Source of the DNA: Planctomycetota bacterium | GTDB lineage: Bacteria > Planctomycetota > B15-G4 > JADJEK01 | Direction: 5' to 3' | Assembly: GCA_016213895.1 (NCBI GenBank) | Contig: JACQZJ010000131.1 | Span: 6,496-51,270, forward strand | Length of the DNA stretch: 44,775 nucleotides | In this document: positions 32,633 to 40,321 of the stretch, in pieces | How positions within the stretch are numbered: the stretch's first letter is position 1 | How the letters are laid out: the number at the start of each line of letters is the position of its first letter | Program-made: the position numbers and the translations under genes | Notes under the pieces: generated by a model | What the model was told of the DNA's origin: nothing | Database searches by the model: none | Seen by the model: only the letters and a program-made list of their open reading frames with translations

Positions 32633-33622
32633 CTAGCGTGAAGTCCTCGCCACCGCGGCGTCCAGGATGCGGCCGATGAGGTCGCGGTAGGGCACCCCCA
32701 TGGCTTTGGCGATCATCGGCAGGTCGCCGTACTCCGGCGACAGGCCGGGCAGCGGGTTGGCCTCGAGGAAGTACGGCACTCCGTCCCGCACGCGAAAGTC
32801 GATGCGCGCCACGTCGCAGAGGCCCATGGCCTGGAAGGCGGAAAGCGCGGCCCGTTCCACGGCCGCGAGCTGGGCGGCCGGCAGGCGCGGCGGGCACTGG
32901 TATTCGACCTGGCGCTTCCAGTCGCGCTTCACCTCGAGGTCGTAGACGAAGCGCTGGCGCGGCTGGCGCGGAACCACGCGCATCATCCCGAGCACGCGCG
33001 CCGGGCGGTTGCCGAGCACGCCCACCGTGATCTCGTCGCCGTGGATGAACTCCTCGACGAGCGCCGGCTGGCGATAGGCCGCCAGGCAGCGTTCGATCAC
33101 CGCGGCCAGGGCGCTCGGCTCCTCCACCACCGAGTCCGGCAGGATTCCCTTGCTCGATCCCTCCCAGGCCGGCTTCACGATCACGGGCAGGGGCAGGGCG
33201 GCCAGCTCGGCCGCGTGGTCCGCGGCGCGCTCGCGCACCAGCACCCAGCGCGCGGTGGGAACGCCGGCGCTCGCGACCACGCGCTTGGAGCAGTCCTTGT
33301 CGAGCGTGAGGGCCAGCCCCAGGGGATCGGAGCCGGAACAAGGGATGCCGATGAGCTCGAGGAACGCCGGCAGGCGCGCCTCGCGGCCGCGGCCGGCGCC
33401 CAGCCCCTCGGCGATGTTGAACACCAGGTCCGGCCGCGGGCCGGCGAGGAAGGCGCGCACCGCCTCCTCGCCGTCGCCGTAGCGCACGACCTCGTGGCCG
33501 AGGGAGCGGAGCGCCTCCTCGATGGACGCGATGGTTTCCGGGGGATCGAACTCTTCTTCGACGTCGTCCGTCGCGCCGCCCGCGGAGGGGGCGCGCATGT
33601 CGAAGGTCAGCCCGATCCTCAT
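32633..33622 (-). CDS. D-Ala-D-Ala-ligase-like ATP-grasp enzyme
   Basis: 329 residues. ATP-grasp signatures: LVFNIAEGLGAGRGREARLPAFLELIG, PCSGSDPLGLALTLDKDCSK, VIVKPAWEGSSKGI, LVEEFIHGDEITVGVLG, VARIDFRVRDGVPYFLEANPLPGLSP. Size and motif order match D-alanine-D-alanine ligase, yet its surroundings are not cell-wall genes: it sits 7 nt after the lysine 2,3-aminomutase gene and directly before a second ATP-grasp gene. I therefore infer a peptide- or amine-ligase working on a product of the aminomutase. It is distinct from the second ATP-grasp copy and shares only the general fold. Confidence 0.85.
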   Translation of the reverse strand: MRIGLTFDMRAPSAGGATDDVEEEFDPPETIASIEEALRSLGHEVVRYGDGEEAVRAFLAGPRPDLVFNIAEGLGAGRGREARLPAFLELIGIPCSGSDPLGLALTLDKDCSKRVVASAGVPTARWVLVRERAADHAAELAALPLPVIVKPAWEGSSKGILPDSVVEEPSALAAVIERCLAAYRQPALVEEFIHGDEITVGVLGNRPARVLGMMRVVPRQPRQRFVYDLEVKRDWKRQVEYQCPPRLPAAQLAAVERAALSAFQAMGLCDVARIDFRVRDGVPYFLEANPLPGLSPEYGDLPMIAKAMGVPYRDLIGRILDAAVARTSR

Positions 33623-33629
33623 GACCCGG

Positions 33630-34985
33630 TCACGCCTTCGGCCTGGCGGCGCGCCGGCGCCGCAGGCGCGGCATCCCCTCCGGCAGCAGGAAGCGCCCGT
33701 TGCCCGTGACCAGGTTGCAGACGCCGAGCTGCGCGGGCTTGTCGTCGCGCGAGACCACGGCGTCCTCGGGCTCGTAGCGGAAGAGCATGCCTTCGTAGTT
33801 GCGCAGCACCACCGCGCCTTCGCCGGCGGAGACCAGGTAGTTGGGCATGATCGGGATCTTGCCCGCGCCGCCCAGGCCGTCCACCACGTAGGTCGGCACG
33901 GCCAGGCCGGACACGTGCCCGCGCAGGCCCTCGATGATCTCCATGCCCTTCCAGATCGTCGTGCGGAAGTGGCCGTTGCCGATCACCGGGTCGCAGTGGA
34001 ACAGGTAGTAGGGCCGCACCTTGATGCGCAGGAGCGCCCGCACCAGCTCGCGGTAGACCTCGACCGAGTCGTTCACGCCCTTCAGCAGCACCGAATGGTT
34101 GTTCACCGGGATGCCCGCGTTCACCAGGGCGCGCACGGCGCGCGCCGATTCCGGCGTGACCTCGCGCGGGTGGTTGAAGTGCGTCTGGATCCAGACCTTG
34201 CCCACGGATTGCAGCAGCTGGACGAGCGACGAGTCGAAGAGCCTCTGCGGCAGGGTGACCGGCACGCGCGACCCGACGCGGATGACGTCCACGTGCGGGA
34301 TGGCGGCGAAGGACTCCAGGAACCAGCGCAGCCGCGCCGGCGGCAGCATGAGCGGGTCGCCGCCGGAGAGGATGACGTCGTGGATCTCGCCGTGCTCCTG
34401 GACGTAGCGCACCATGCGCCGCTCGTCGCGCGTCGGGCCCTTCCAGCCGTCGCGCGCGATGGTGACGCGCTTGCGCGTGCAGAAGCGGCAGTACATCGAG
34501 CACAGGGGCGTGGTCAGGACGAGGACGCGGTCCGGGTAGCGGTGCGTGAGGCCCGGGACCGGGCAGTCCTTGTCCTCCTCCAGCGGGTCCTCCTGCTCGA
34601 GCGCCGACTCGTTCTCCTCCTCGACCGACGGCACGGACTGCCGCCGGATGGGGTCCTGCGGGTCATCGGCGTCGATGAGCGAGAAGTAGTACGGAGGAAT
34701 GGTCAGCTTGAAGCTCTGCTCCATCCGTTCGAGACGCGCGCGTTCGGCGGTCGGGAAGTGGAGGAGTCGGGCGAGCTGGCCGATGGAGGTGATGGAGTAG
34801 CGGAGCTGCCACTTCCAGTCGTCCCACAGCTCGGTCGGGATGTTCGCCCAGGAAGGGTGGCGGCGGGGGCGAACCCGCTCGCTGAGGGAGGGAAGGGACA
34901 GTGGGTCAGGATCGTCGGACGGGCTCGAGCAGGTCTCGCTCCCGCCAGACACGGTAGCCACAGAGCCGGTTCCGCTCATGTTCAT
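33630..34985 (-). CDS. kamA: Lysine 2,3-aminomutase (radical SAM)
   Basis: 451 residues. The radical SAM cluster motif is CSMYCRFC (C162, C166, C169). The PLP Lys is K376 in VVDGLGGAGK. D332 (in HCDP) and D369 (in VVDG) are 37 residues apart, the same spacing as the two aspartates I recall (D293 and D330) that bind the lysine side-chain amine in clostridial KamA, so lysine rather than glutamate is the expected substrate; the product would be beta-lysine. The ~50-residue N-terminal stretch is low-complexity Ser/Pro, and an ATG 6 nt later is equally possible. First gene of the unit with two ATP-grasp genes. A hairpin covers the ribosome site. Confidence 0.9.
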   Translation of the reverse strand: MNMSGTGSVATVSGGSETCSSPSDDPDPLSLPSLSERVRPRRHPSWANIPTELWDDWKWQLRYSITSIGQLARLLHFPTAERARLERMEQSFKLTIPPYYFSLIDADDPQDPIRRQSVPSVEEENESALEQEDPLEEDKDCPVPGLTHRYPDRVLVLTTPLCSMYCRFCTRKRVTIARDGWKGPTRDERRMVRYVQEHGEIHDVILSGGDPLMLPPARLRWFLESFAAIPHVDVIRVGSRVPVTLPQRLFDSSLVQLLQSVGKVWIQTHFNHPREVTPESARAVRALVNAGIPVNNHSVLLKGVNDSVEVYRELVRALLRIKVRPYYLFHCDPVIGNGHFRTTIWKGMEIIEGLRGHVSGLAVPTYVVDGLGGAGKIPIMPNYLVSAGEGAVVLRNYEGMLFRYEPEDAVVSRDDKPAQLGVCNLVTGNGRFLLPEGMPRLRRRRAARPKA

Positions 34986-35008
34986 GGAGAGGTGCTGACC
35001 TCATCTCC
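34986..35008 (-). promoter_or_regulatory. Imperfect hairpin over kamA ribosome site
   Basis: Immediately before the kamA ATG, GGAGA pairs with TCTCC, and an inner AGGT/ACCT pair sits around a GCTG-type loop. The only purine-rich candidate ribosome site (GGAGATGAGG on the mRNA) lies in the 5' arm, so translation could be gated by folding. Confidence 0.3.
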
Positions 35009-35155
35009 AGGGTTAGTGCTTCAGGCGTCCTCGCACCGAGCGAAGAGTCGAACCTGAAGTGTGCGTGGTTGTAGCCCTGCGCATCGGGTGCTGCAAGAGC
35101 AAGGCGAGGCAGTAGAAAAAATCCGTCAGATTCGTCGCGCTGGCGGTCCGGCCGA

Positions 35156-37516
35156 TCAGCGCGGCCGGCCGAGCTTGCGGATTCCGGCGAGAACGCGCTC
35201 CGGCGTGGCGGGCAGCTCGTCGATGACGACCCCGGTGGCGTCGCGGATCGCGTTCAGGATGGCCGGGATGGTCGGCATGATGCCCCCCTCGCCGACCTCC
35301 TTGGCGCCGAAGGGCCCGTTCGGCTCGTGGCTCTCGACGATCAGGGCCTTGAGCTCGGGCGAATCGAGAGCCGTGGGGATCTTGTAGTCCGAGAGGTTGG
35401 GGTTCTGGATCCTCCCCCGGGCGTCGAACAGGACCTGCTCGTAGAGCGCTTCCCCGTGGCCCATCGACATCGACCCGTGCATCTGCCCCTCGACCTGGGT
35501 GCGGTTCACGGCCTGCCCGCAGTCGTGGGCGCCGGTGATCCTCAGCACCTTCACCTGGCCGGTCTCCAGGTCGACGGCCACCTCGGCCACCTGGGCGGAG
35601 CAGCCGTAGGCCGGGGAGGTGCCGACCGCGGCGCCTTTGAAGCCGCCGCCCAGGGGCGGCGGCCGGTACTGCCCGGTGCCGATGATCAGCCCGCGCTCGA
35701 GAAAGGCGAAGCGGGAGACCTCGCGGAAGGTCAGCGGCCCCTCGGCCGGCAGCCCGCCGAACCCGCGGTGCTCCTTCTGGAACTCGGCGCGGATCGCCTC
35801 GTTCAGGTAGGGCGCGCCGCGCAGGTGGAGGAGCCCGCGCACGAACGAGAAGTCCTCCGCGGGCTCGCCGGCGGCGCGCGCCAGCGCCTCGAGGATCTGG
35901 CGGAGCACGCTCTCGGCAGCCTCTTTCGCCGCGTGGCCGGTCATGAGCGTGGTGCGGCTGGAGTAGGCGCCGAGGTCGAGCGCCAGGTCGGTGTCGCCCG
36001 AGAAGACCGTGACCAGGTCGAGCGGAATGCCCAGGGCCTCGGCCGTGATCGTGGCGAGCATGGTGTCCGAGCCCTGGCCGATCTCCGCGGCGCCGGAGAG
36101 CACGTGCACGCCGCCGCCGTTCTCGTCCACGCGCACGCGCACCGTGCAGTGCGGGGTGCGCGAGCGGTAGATCGGGTAGCCGGCGCCGGACACGAAGAAG
36201 CCGCAGGCCATGCCGATGCCGCGCCCCGCGGGCCGCCGCTCAAGGCGTTTCTCGTCCCAGCCGCAGTCCGCCCGCACCGCCTCGATGCACTCGCGCATGC
36301 CCAGGCTCGACATGTTCAGGTCGTTGCAGGTCACGTCGCCGGCCTGCATCACGTTCTTCAGGCGCAGCTCGATCGGGTCCATGCCGATCTCCTCGGCCAA
36401 GAGGTCGAGCTGCTGCTCGAACAGGGCGCGCGCGTGCACCGCGCCGTGGCCGCGCTGCGCCCCGCAGGCCGGCTTGTTCGTGACCACGCGCCAGCCGTCG
36501 TACTTCATGTTGGGCAGGCGGTAGGGCCCGCCGAGCAGGCTGCCGGAGTAGTAGACCGTGGCGATGCCGAAGCTGGCGAAGGCGCCGCCGTCCAGGACCG
36601 CCCGGTGCTCGAGGAAGACGAGCGTCCCGTCGCGGCGGATGCCGGTCTCCATCTCGTGGCGGAACTGGTGGCGCGCCCGGCCGTGCAGGAAGACCTGCTC
36701 GCGGCTGAAGACGGTCTTGACCGGCCGGCCGGTGGCGCGCGCCAAGAGGCAGGTGGCGATCTCCATGCTGCTCGCCGAGGCCTTGGGCCCGAAGCCGCCG
36801 CCCACGTAGGGCTTGACCACCCGCACGCGGTGCTCGGGCAGGCCGAGGACCATGGCGAGCGTGCGCTGCACGTAGTGCGGGGTCTGCGTGGCGCTCCACA
36901 GGGTGAGGCGGCCGGCGTGGTCGAACTCGGCGAGCGCGCACTGCGGCTCGAGGAAGGCGCCGCTCTGCATCTTGGAGGTGAACGTGTCCTGGCGGATGAC
37001 CTCGGCCTGGCCGCGCGCGCGCGCCACGTCGCCGAACTCCTGGTGCACCTCGGCGCAGATGTTCCCCGGGTACATGTCGTGGAGCTTGGGGGCGCCCGGG
37101 GCCATGGCCGCGGGCGCGTCCAGGACCGCCTCGAGCTCCTCGTACTCGACCTCCACCAGGGCGGCGGCCGCGAGCGCCGTCTCGGCGTCGACGGCCGCCA
37201 CGGCCGCCACCTCGTCTCCCGCGTAGCGCACCTTGTCCTGCGCGAGCACGGTCTCGTCGTAGCGCGCCGGGCTGACGCCGAAGCGCACTTGCGGCACGTC
37301 CTTGCCGAGGAGGACCGCCTTCACGCCCGGCAGGCGCAGGGCCCGGTCGGCGTTCACGCGCACGATGCGCGCGTGCGCCAGGGGGCTGTGCACCAGGGCG
37401 CCGAAGAGCATGCCCGGCCGCTTCAGGTCGGCGGCGTAGAGCGCGCGGCCCGTGACCTTGTCGCGGGCGTCGACGCGCGGGGCGCGGCCGCCGAGCACCT
37501 GGAACTCCCTGCTCAT
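35156..37516 (-). CDS. Xanthine dehydrogenase family molybdenum-binding subunit
   Basis: 786 residues; ATG overlaps the stop of the 2Fe-2S subunit gene (ATGA), and in the frame upstream of this ATG there is no coding resemblance. Family features: RVDARDKVTGRALYAADL, VRYAGDEVAAVAA, SGAFLEPQCALAEF, YVGGGFGPKAS, GAAEIGQGSDTML, PPLGGGFKGAA, and the catalytic Glu region GAKEVGEGG. It would hydroxylate or oxidise a heterocycle, aldehyde or CoA thioester with the molybdopterin cofactor, working with the FAD and 2Fe-2S subunits upstream. The substrate cannot be read from the sequence. No export signal, so it is cytoplasmic. Confidence 0.9.
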   Translation of the reverse strand: MSREFQVLGGRAPRVDARDKVTGRALYAADLKRPGMLFGALVHSPLAHARIVRVNADRALRLPGVKAVLLGKDVPQVRFGVSPARYDETVLAQDKVRYAGDEVAAVAAVDAETALAAAALVEVEYEELEAVLDAPAAMAPGAPKLHDMYPGNICAEVHQEFGDVARARGQAEVIRQDTFTSKMQSGAFLEPQCALAEFDHAGRLTLWSATQTPHYVQRTLAMVLGLPEHRVRVVKPYVGGGFGPKASASSMEIATCLLARATGRPVKTVFSREQVFLHGRARHQFRHEMETGIRRDGTLVFLEHRAVLDGGAFASFGIATVYYSGSLLGGPYRLPNMKYDGWRVVTNKPACGAQRGHGAVHARALFEQQLDLLAEEIGMDPIELRLKNVMQAGDVTCNDLNMSSLGMRECIEAVRADCGWDEKRLERRPAGRGIGMACGFFVSGAGYPIYRSRTPHCTVRVRVDENGGGVHVLSGAAEIGQGSDTMLATITAEALGIPLDLVTVFSGDTDLALDLGAYSSRTTLMTGHAAKEAAESVLRQILEALARAAGEPAEDFSFVRGLLHLRGAPYLNEAIRAEFQKEHRGFGGLPAEGPLTFREVSRFAFLERGLIIGTGQYRPPPLGGGFKGAAVGTSPAYGCSAQVAEVAVDLETGQVKVLRITGAHDCGQAVNRTQVEGQMHGSMSMGHGEALYEQVLFDARGRIQNPNLSDYKIPTALDSPELKALIVESHEPNGPFGAKEVGEGGIMPTIPAILNAIRDATGVVIDELPATPERVLAGIRKLGRPR

Positions 37517-37980
37517 GGGCCCCTCCGCGCCGCGCGCCGGATCGACTCGACGATCTTCTGGTAGCCGGTGCAGCGGCACAGGTTGCCGGCGATCGCCTCG
37601 CGGATCTCCTGCTCGCTGGGATCGGGATTGGCGGCGAGCAGGCTCGTCGCCGCGAGCAGCATGCCGGGCGTGCAGAAGCCGCACTGCACGCCTCCCTCCT
37701 CGACGAAGGCCTGCTGCAGCGGGTCGAGCTGGCCCTCCCTGGCCAGGCCCTCGACCGTGACCACCTCGCGGCCCTCGGCCTGGAGCGCGAGCACCAGGCA
37801 GGAGGAGACCGGCAGGCCGTCGAGCAGCACCGTGCACGCCCCGCAGTCGCCTTCCCCGCAGCCCTCCTTGGCGCCGGTCAGGCCGAGGTCGTCGCGCAGC
37901 ATCTCCAGCAGCGTGCGGTTGGGGGGGACCGCGGTCTCCACCGGCTCGCCATTCACGCGCAGGCGGATCAGGCGCTTCAT
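37513..37980 (-). CDS. 2Fe-2S subunit of the molybdenum dehydrogenase
   Basis: 155 residues. Plant-type 2Fe-2S motif EGCGEGDCGACTVLLDG with further Cys in SSCLVLA, then the second 2Fe-2S domain QCGFCTPGMLLA and GNLCRCTGYQKI. This is the standard small subunit of xanthine-dehydrogenase-family enzymes and carries electrons from molybdenum to FAD. Both ends overlap neighbours by ATGA, so the three subunits are translated in a coupled way. Confidence 0.93.
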   Translation of the reverse strand: MKRLIRLRVNGEPVETAVPPNRTLLEMLRDDLGLTGAKEGCGEGDCGACTVLLDGLPVSSCLVLALQAEGREVVTVEGLAREGQLDPLQQAFVEEGGVQCGFCTPGMLLAATSLLAANPDPSEQEIREAIAGNLCRCTGYQKIVESIRRAARRGP

Positions 37981-38861
37981 TGGCCGCCTCCGGCGGAGGC
38001 CAGGGCCGCGGCCAGGGCGCGGCGCACCAGCACCGCGACCATCTCGCGGCGGTAGGCGGCGCTGGCGCGCAGGTCGTCGATGGGGCGCGCCTCGCGCGCG
38101 GCTGCGGCCGCGGCCGCCGCGAGCAGCTCCTCGCGCGGCTCTCGGCCGGCGAGCAGGCTCTCGGCGGCGCGCGCGCGGAGCGGCACGGGCGCCACCGAGC
38201 CGAGCGCGATGCGCGCTTCGAGGACGATGCCTCCGGGCCGGTCGAGCGTGATCCTGGCGGCGGCGCTGGCGATGGCGATCTCGAGCGCGGCGCGCTGCCC
38301 GAGCTTGAAGAAGGCGCTGCCCGAAGAGCCCGCGGGCAGCTCGATCTCGACCGCGACGAGCAGCTCGTCCAGCCGCAGGGCGCTCGCGCCTGGACCCGTG
38401 AAGAAGTCGTGGAGCGGCACGGAGCGCTCTCCTCCAGTGCTCTCGAGCCGGACGCTCGCGTCCCAGGTGAGGAGCGGCGGAGCCGTGTCGGCGCAGGGCC
38501 GGGCGCTCGCCAGGTTGCCGCCGAGCGTAGCCAGGTTGCGGATGAGCGGCGAGCCCACCGCGCGCGCGCCCGCGGCCACGTTCGCGCAGGCCTCGCGAAG
38601 GAGCGGGTCGGCGGCGATCTCCGTCATGGTCGCGAGCGGGTCGATGGTGAGCCGCGCCCCGTCCCGCGCCACGGCCGGCCGGCCGGCGCGCAGCCGGCGG
38701 ATGGAGACGACCCGCTGCGGGCAGAGGAGTCCGCGCTTCATCCTGACCAGGAGGTCCGTGCCGCCGGCGAGGAGCGCCGCCTCCGGGCCGGCGCCGGCGA
38801 GCATGCGGCAGGCCTCCGCGGCGCTTTCGGCTTCGGCGAACTCGAACATCGGCAGGCGCAT
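37977..38861 (-). CDS. FAD-binding subunit of the molybdenum dehydrogenase
   Basis: 294 residues. FAD-binding motifs LLAGGTDLLVRMK and RNLATLGGNLASARPCADTAPPLL, then ALEIAIASAAARI near the C-terminal domain. The region after NLASARPC lacks the long Cys-rich insertion that carries the extra 4Fe-4S cluster in 4-hydroxybenzoyl-CoA reductase, so I do not call it that enzyme. GAGG lies about 10 nt before the ATG. First gene of the three-gene operon; 59 bp separate it from the divergent ThiS-like gene. Confidence 0.9.
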   Translation of the reverse strand: MRLPMFEFAEAESAAEACRMLAGAGPEAALLAGGTDLLVRMKRGLLCPQRVVSIRRLRAGRPAVARDGARLTIDPLATMTEIAADPLLREACANVAAGARAVGSPLIRNLATLGGNLASARPCADTAPPLLTWDASVRLESTGGERSVPLHDFFTGPGASALRLDELLVAVEIELPAGSSGSAFFKLGQRAALEIAIASAAARITLDRPGGIVLEARIALGSVAPVPLRARAAESLLAGREPREELLAAAAAAAAREARPIDDLRASAAYRREMVAVLVRRALAAALASAGGGQ

Positions 38862-38920
38862 GGCTGCACGTCCTCGGCCGCTTGTGCGCCGGTAATCGTC
38901 CTGTTACGGTCGGCGAGCGG

Positions 38921-39121
38921 ATGCGGATCCTTCTTAACGGCTTCGAGCGCGATGTTCCAGCGGGCATGACCGTGCTGGAGCTGCTCGAGGCCGAGGGCGA
39001 GCCGCTCCGGCAGGTGCTCGTCGACCGCAACCACGTCCACGTTCGGCCCGACGAATACGCCAGGGTCGTGCTTGTCGAGGGGGATCGCGTCGAGGTGGTG
39101 CGTCCCCTGTTCGGGGGGTAG
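38921..39121 (+). CDS. ThiS/MoaD-like sulfur-carrier protein
   Basis: 66 residues with the beta-grasp pattern of ThiS (MRILLNGFERDVPAGMTVLE) and the obligatory C-terminal Gly-Gly (VRPLFGG), which is activated and thiolated. ATG at 38921; GAGCGG is a weak ribosome site. No ThiG, ThiF or MoaE lies nearby, so it may serve thiamine synthesis or supply sulfur to the molybdenum/tungsten pterin of the neighbouring enzymes. Divergent from the molybdenum dehydrogenase operon; TTGTGC and TACGGT with a 17-bp spacer (38882-38910) form a weak promoter candidate. The next gene starts 49 bp downstream. Confidence 0.8.
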   Translation: MRILLNGFERDVPAGMTVLELLEAEGEPLRQVLVDRNHVHVRPDEYARVVLVEGDRVEVVRPLFGG

Positions 39122-39169
39122 CGCCCGCTGCGCGCGGCGGCTGTGCCGGCGCAAAGGACCGAGGTTGCC

Positions 39170-40321
39170 ATGAAGTTCGCGTCGTTCGGCAGGATCGCGT
39201 TCTGGCTGATCGTGGCCGCTCTCGCCGCGATCGGCGTCTACCGCTTCAAGTTCGCTCGCGTGCCGGTGACGAAGGTCGAAGCGCAGGCCGGGCTCATCGT
39301 CGCCGAGACCATGGGAACGGGCACGCTGGAGGCGCGCGTCAAGACCACGATCAGCCCGCGCATCCAGGAGCGGCTGGCCGAGGTGCTGATGGACCAGAAC
39401 GACGTGGTCAAGGCCGGCCAGCTCCTGGCGCGGCTGGATGACGGCGAGCTCAAGCAGCAGGTCGAGGTCGCCACCGCCTCTCTCGCCTGGGCGCGCGCCA
39501 GCGTCGAGCGGGTCAAGGCCGAGGAAGTGCGCGCGCAGGCGGTCCTGCAGCAGGCGAAGGTGAACCAGAAGCGCGTGGCCGAGCTGCAGGCCGGGGACAT
39601 CGCCTCGGAGGGCGAGCTGGACAAGGCGATGGAGCAGTTGAACGTGGCCGAGGCGGACGTGAAGCGCGCCCAGGCCGCCATCGTCGAGGCCGACTACCAG
39701 GTGAGAACCGCCGAAGAGAACTTGCGCTACCAAGAGGAGCGCCTCGGCTTCACCCGGATCGTCAGTCCCTATGACGGGATGATCGTGCGCCGCGACCGCG
39801 ATCCCGGCGGCGTGGTGGTGCCGGGCGGCTCGCTGCTGCAGCTCATCTCCACGGACGAGATCTGGGTCTCGGCGTGGGTGGACGAGGTCGCCGCGGCCGC
39901 GCTCGCGCCCGGCCAGCCGGCCCGCGTGGTCTTCCGCTCGGAGCCGGGCAGGAGCTACACCGGCGAGGTGGCGCGTCTCGGGCGCGAGACGGACCGGGAG
40001 ACCCGCGAGTTCCTGGTGGACGTGCGCGTGAAAGCTCTGCCAATGAACTGGACGGTCGGCCAGCGTGCCGAGGTGTACATCGAGACCGGGCGCAAGCCGC
40101 AGGCCGTGGTCGTTCCCCAGGGGTTCGTCCAGTGGCGCGGCGGCAAGCCCGGAGTCTTCGTCAGCGCTGGCGGCAAGGCGCGCTGGCGCGCGGTCTTGCT
40201 CGGCCTGCGCGGCCAGGACGTGGTCGAGATCGCGGAGGGTGTGGCAGCGGGCGAGGTTCTGGTCAAGCCAGCCGAGGCCAAGGTGGAGCTTGCCGACGGC
40301 CAGAGGGTCGCCGCGCCGTGA
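39170..40321 (+). CDS. HlyD-family membrane fusion protein of ABC exporter
   Basis: 383 residues from ATG 39170 (GAGG 5 nt upstream). One N-terminal membrane helix (about 9-26) is followed by the classic adaptor layout: beta-barrel and lipoyl half (ETMGTGTLEARVKTTISPRIQERLAEVLMDQND with VVKAGQLLARLD), a long coiled coil (about 95-185, Ala/Glu/Gln-rich), the second lipoyl half (FTRIVSPYDGMIVRRDRDPGG) and a C-terminal barrel. It bridges the inner membrane pump to the periplasm or outer membrane. The stop overlaps the permease GTG (GTGA). The set resembles DevBCA/MacAB-type exporters; cargo is unknown. Confidence 0.88.
   Translation: MKFASFGRIAFWLIVAALAAIGVYRFKFARVPVTKVEAQAGLIVAETMGTGTLEARVKTTISPRIQERLAEVLMDQNDVVKAGQLLARLDDGELKQQVEVATASLAWARASVERVKAEEVRAQAVLQQAKVNQKRVAELQAGDIASEGELDKAMEQLNVAEADVKRAQAAIVEADYQVRTAEENLRYQEERLGFTRIVSPYDGMIVRRDRDPGGVVVPGGSLLQLISTDEIWVSAWVDEVAAAALAPGQPARVVFRSEPGRSYTGEVARLGRETDRETREFLVDVRVKALPMNWTVGQRAEVYIETGRKPQAVVVPQGFVQWRGGKPGVFVSAGGKARWRAVLLGLRGQDVVEIAEGVAAGEVLVKPAEAKVELADGQRVAAP

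Noticed and set aside
35327-37564. 745-codon plus-strand frame opposite the molybdenum subunit
   Set aside because: No family resemblance; the minus strand encodes a full XDH-family protein.
35156-38861. 4-hydroxybenzoyl-CoA reductase (tempting beside bam genes)
   Set aside because: The FAD subunit lacks the Cys-rich loop for the additional 4Fe-4S cluster that marks that enzyme.
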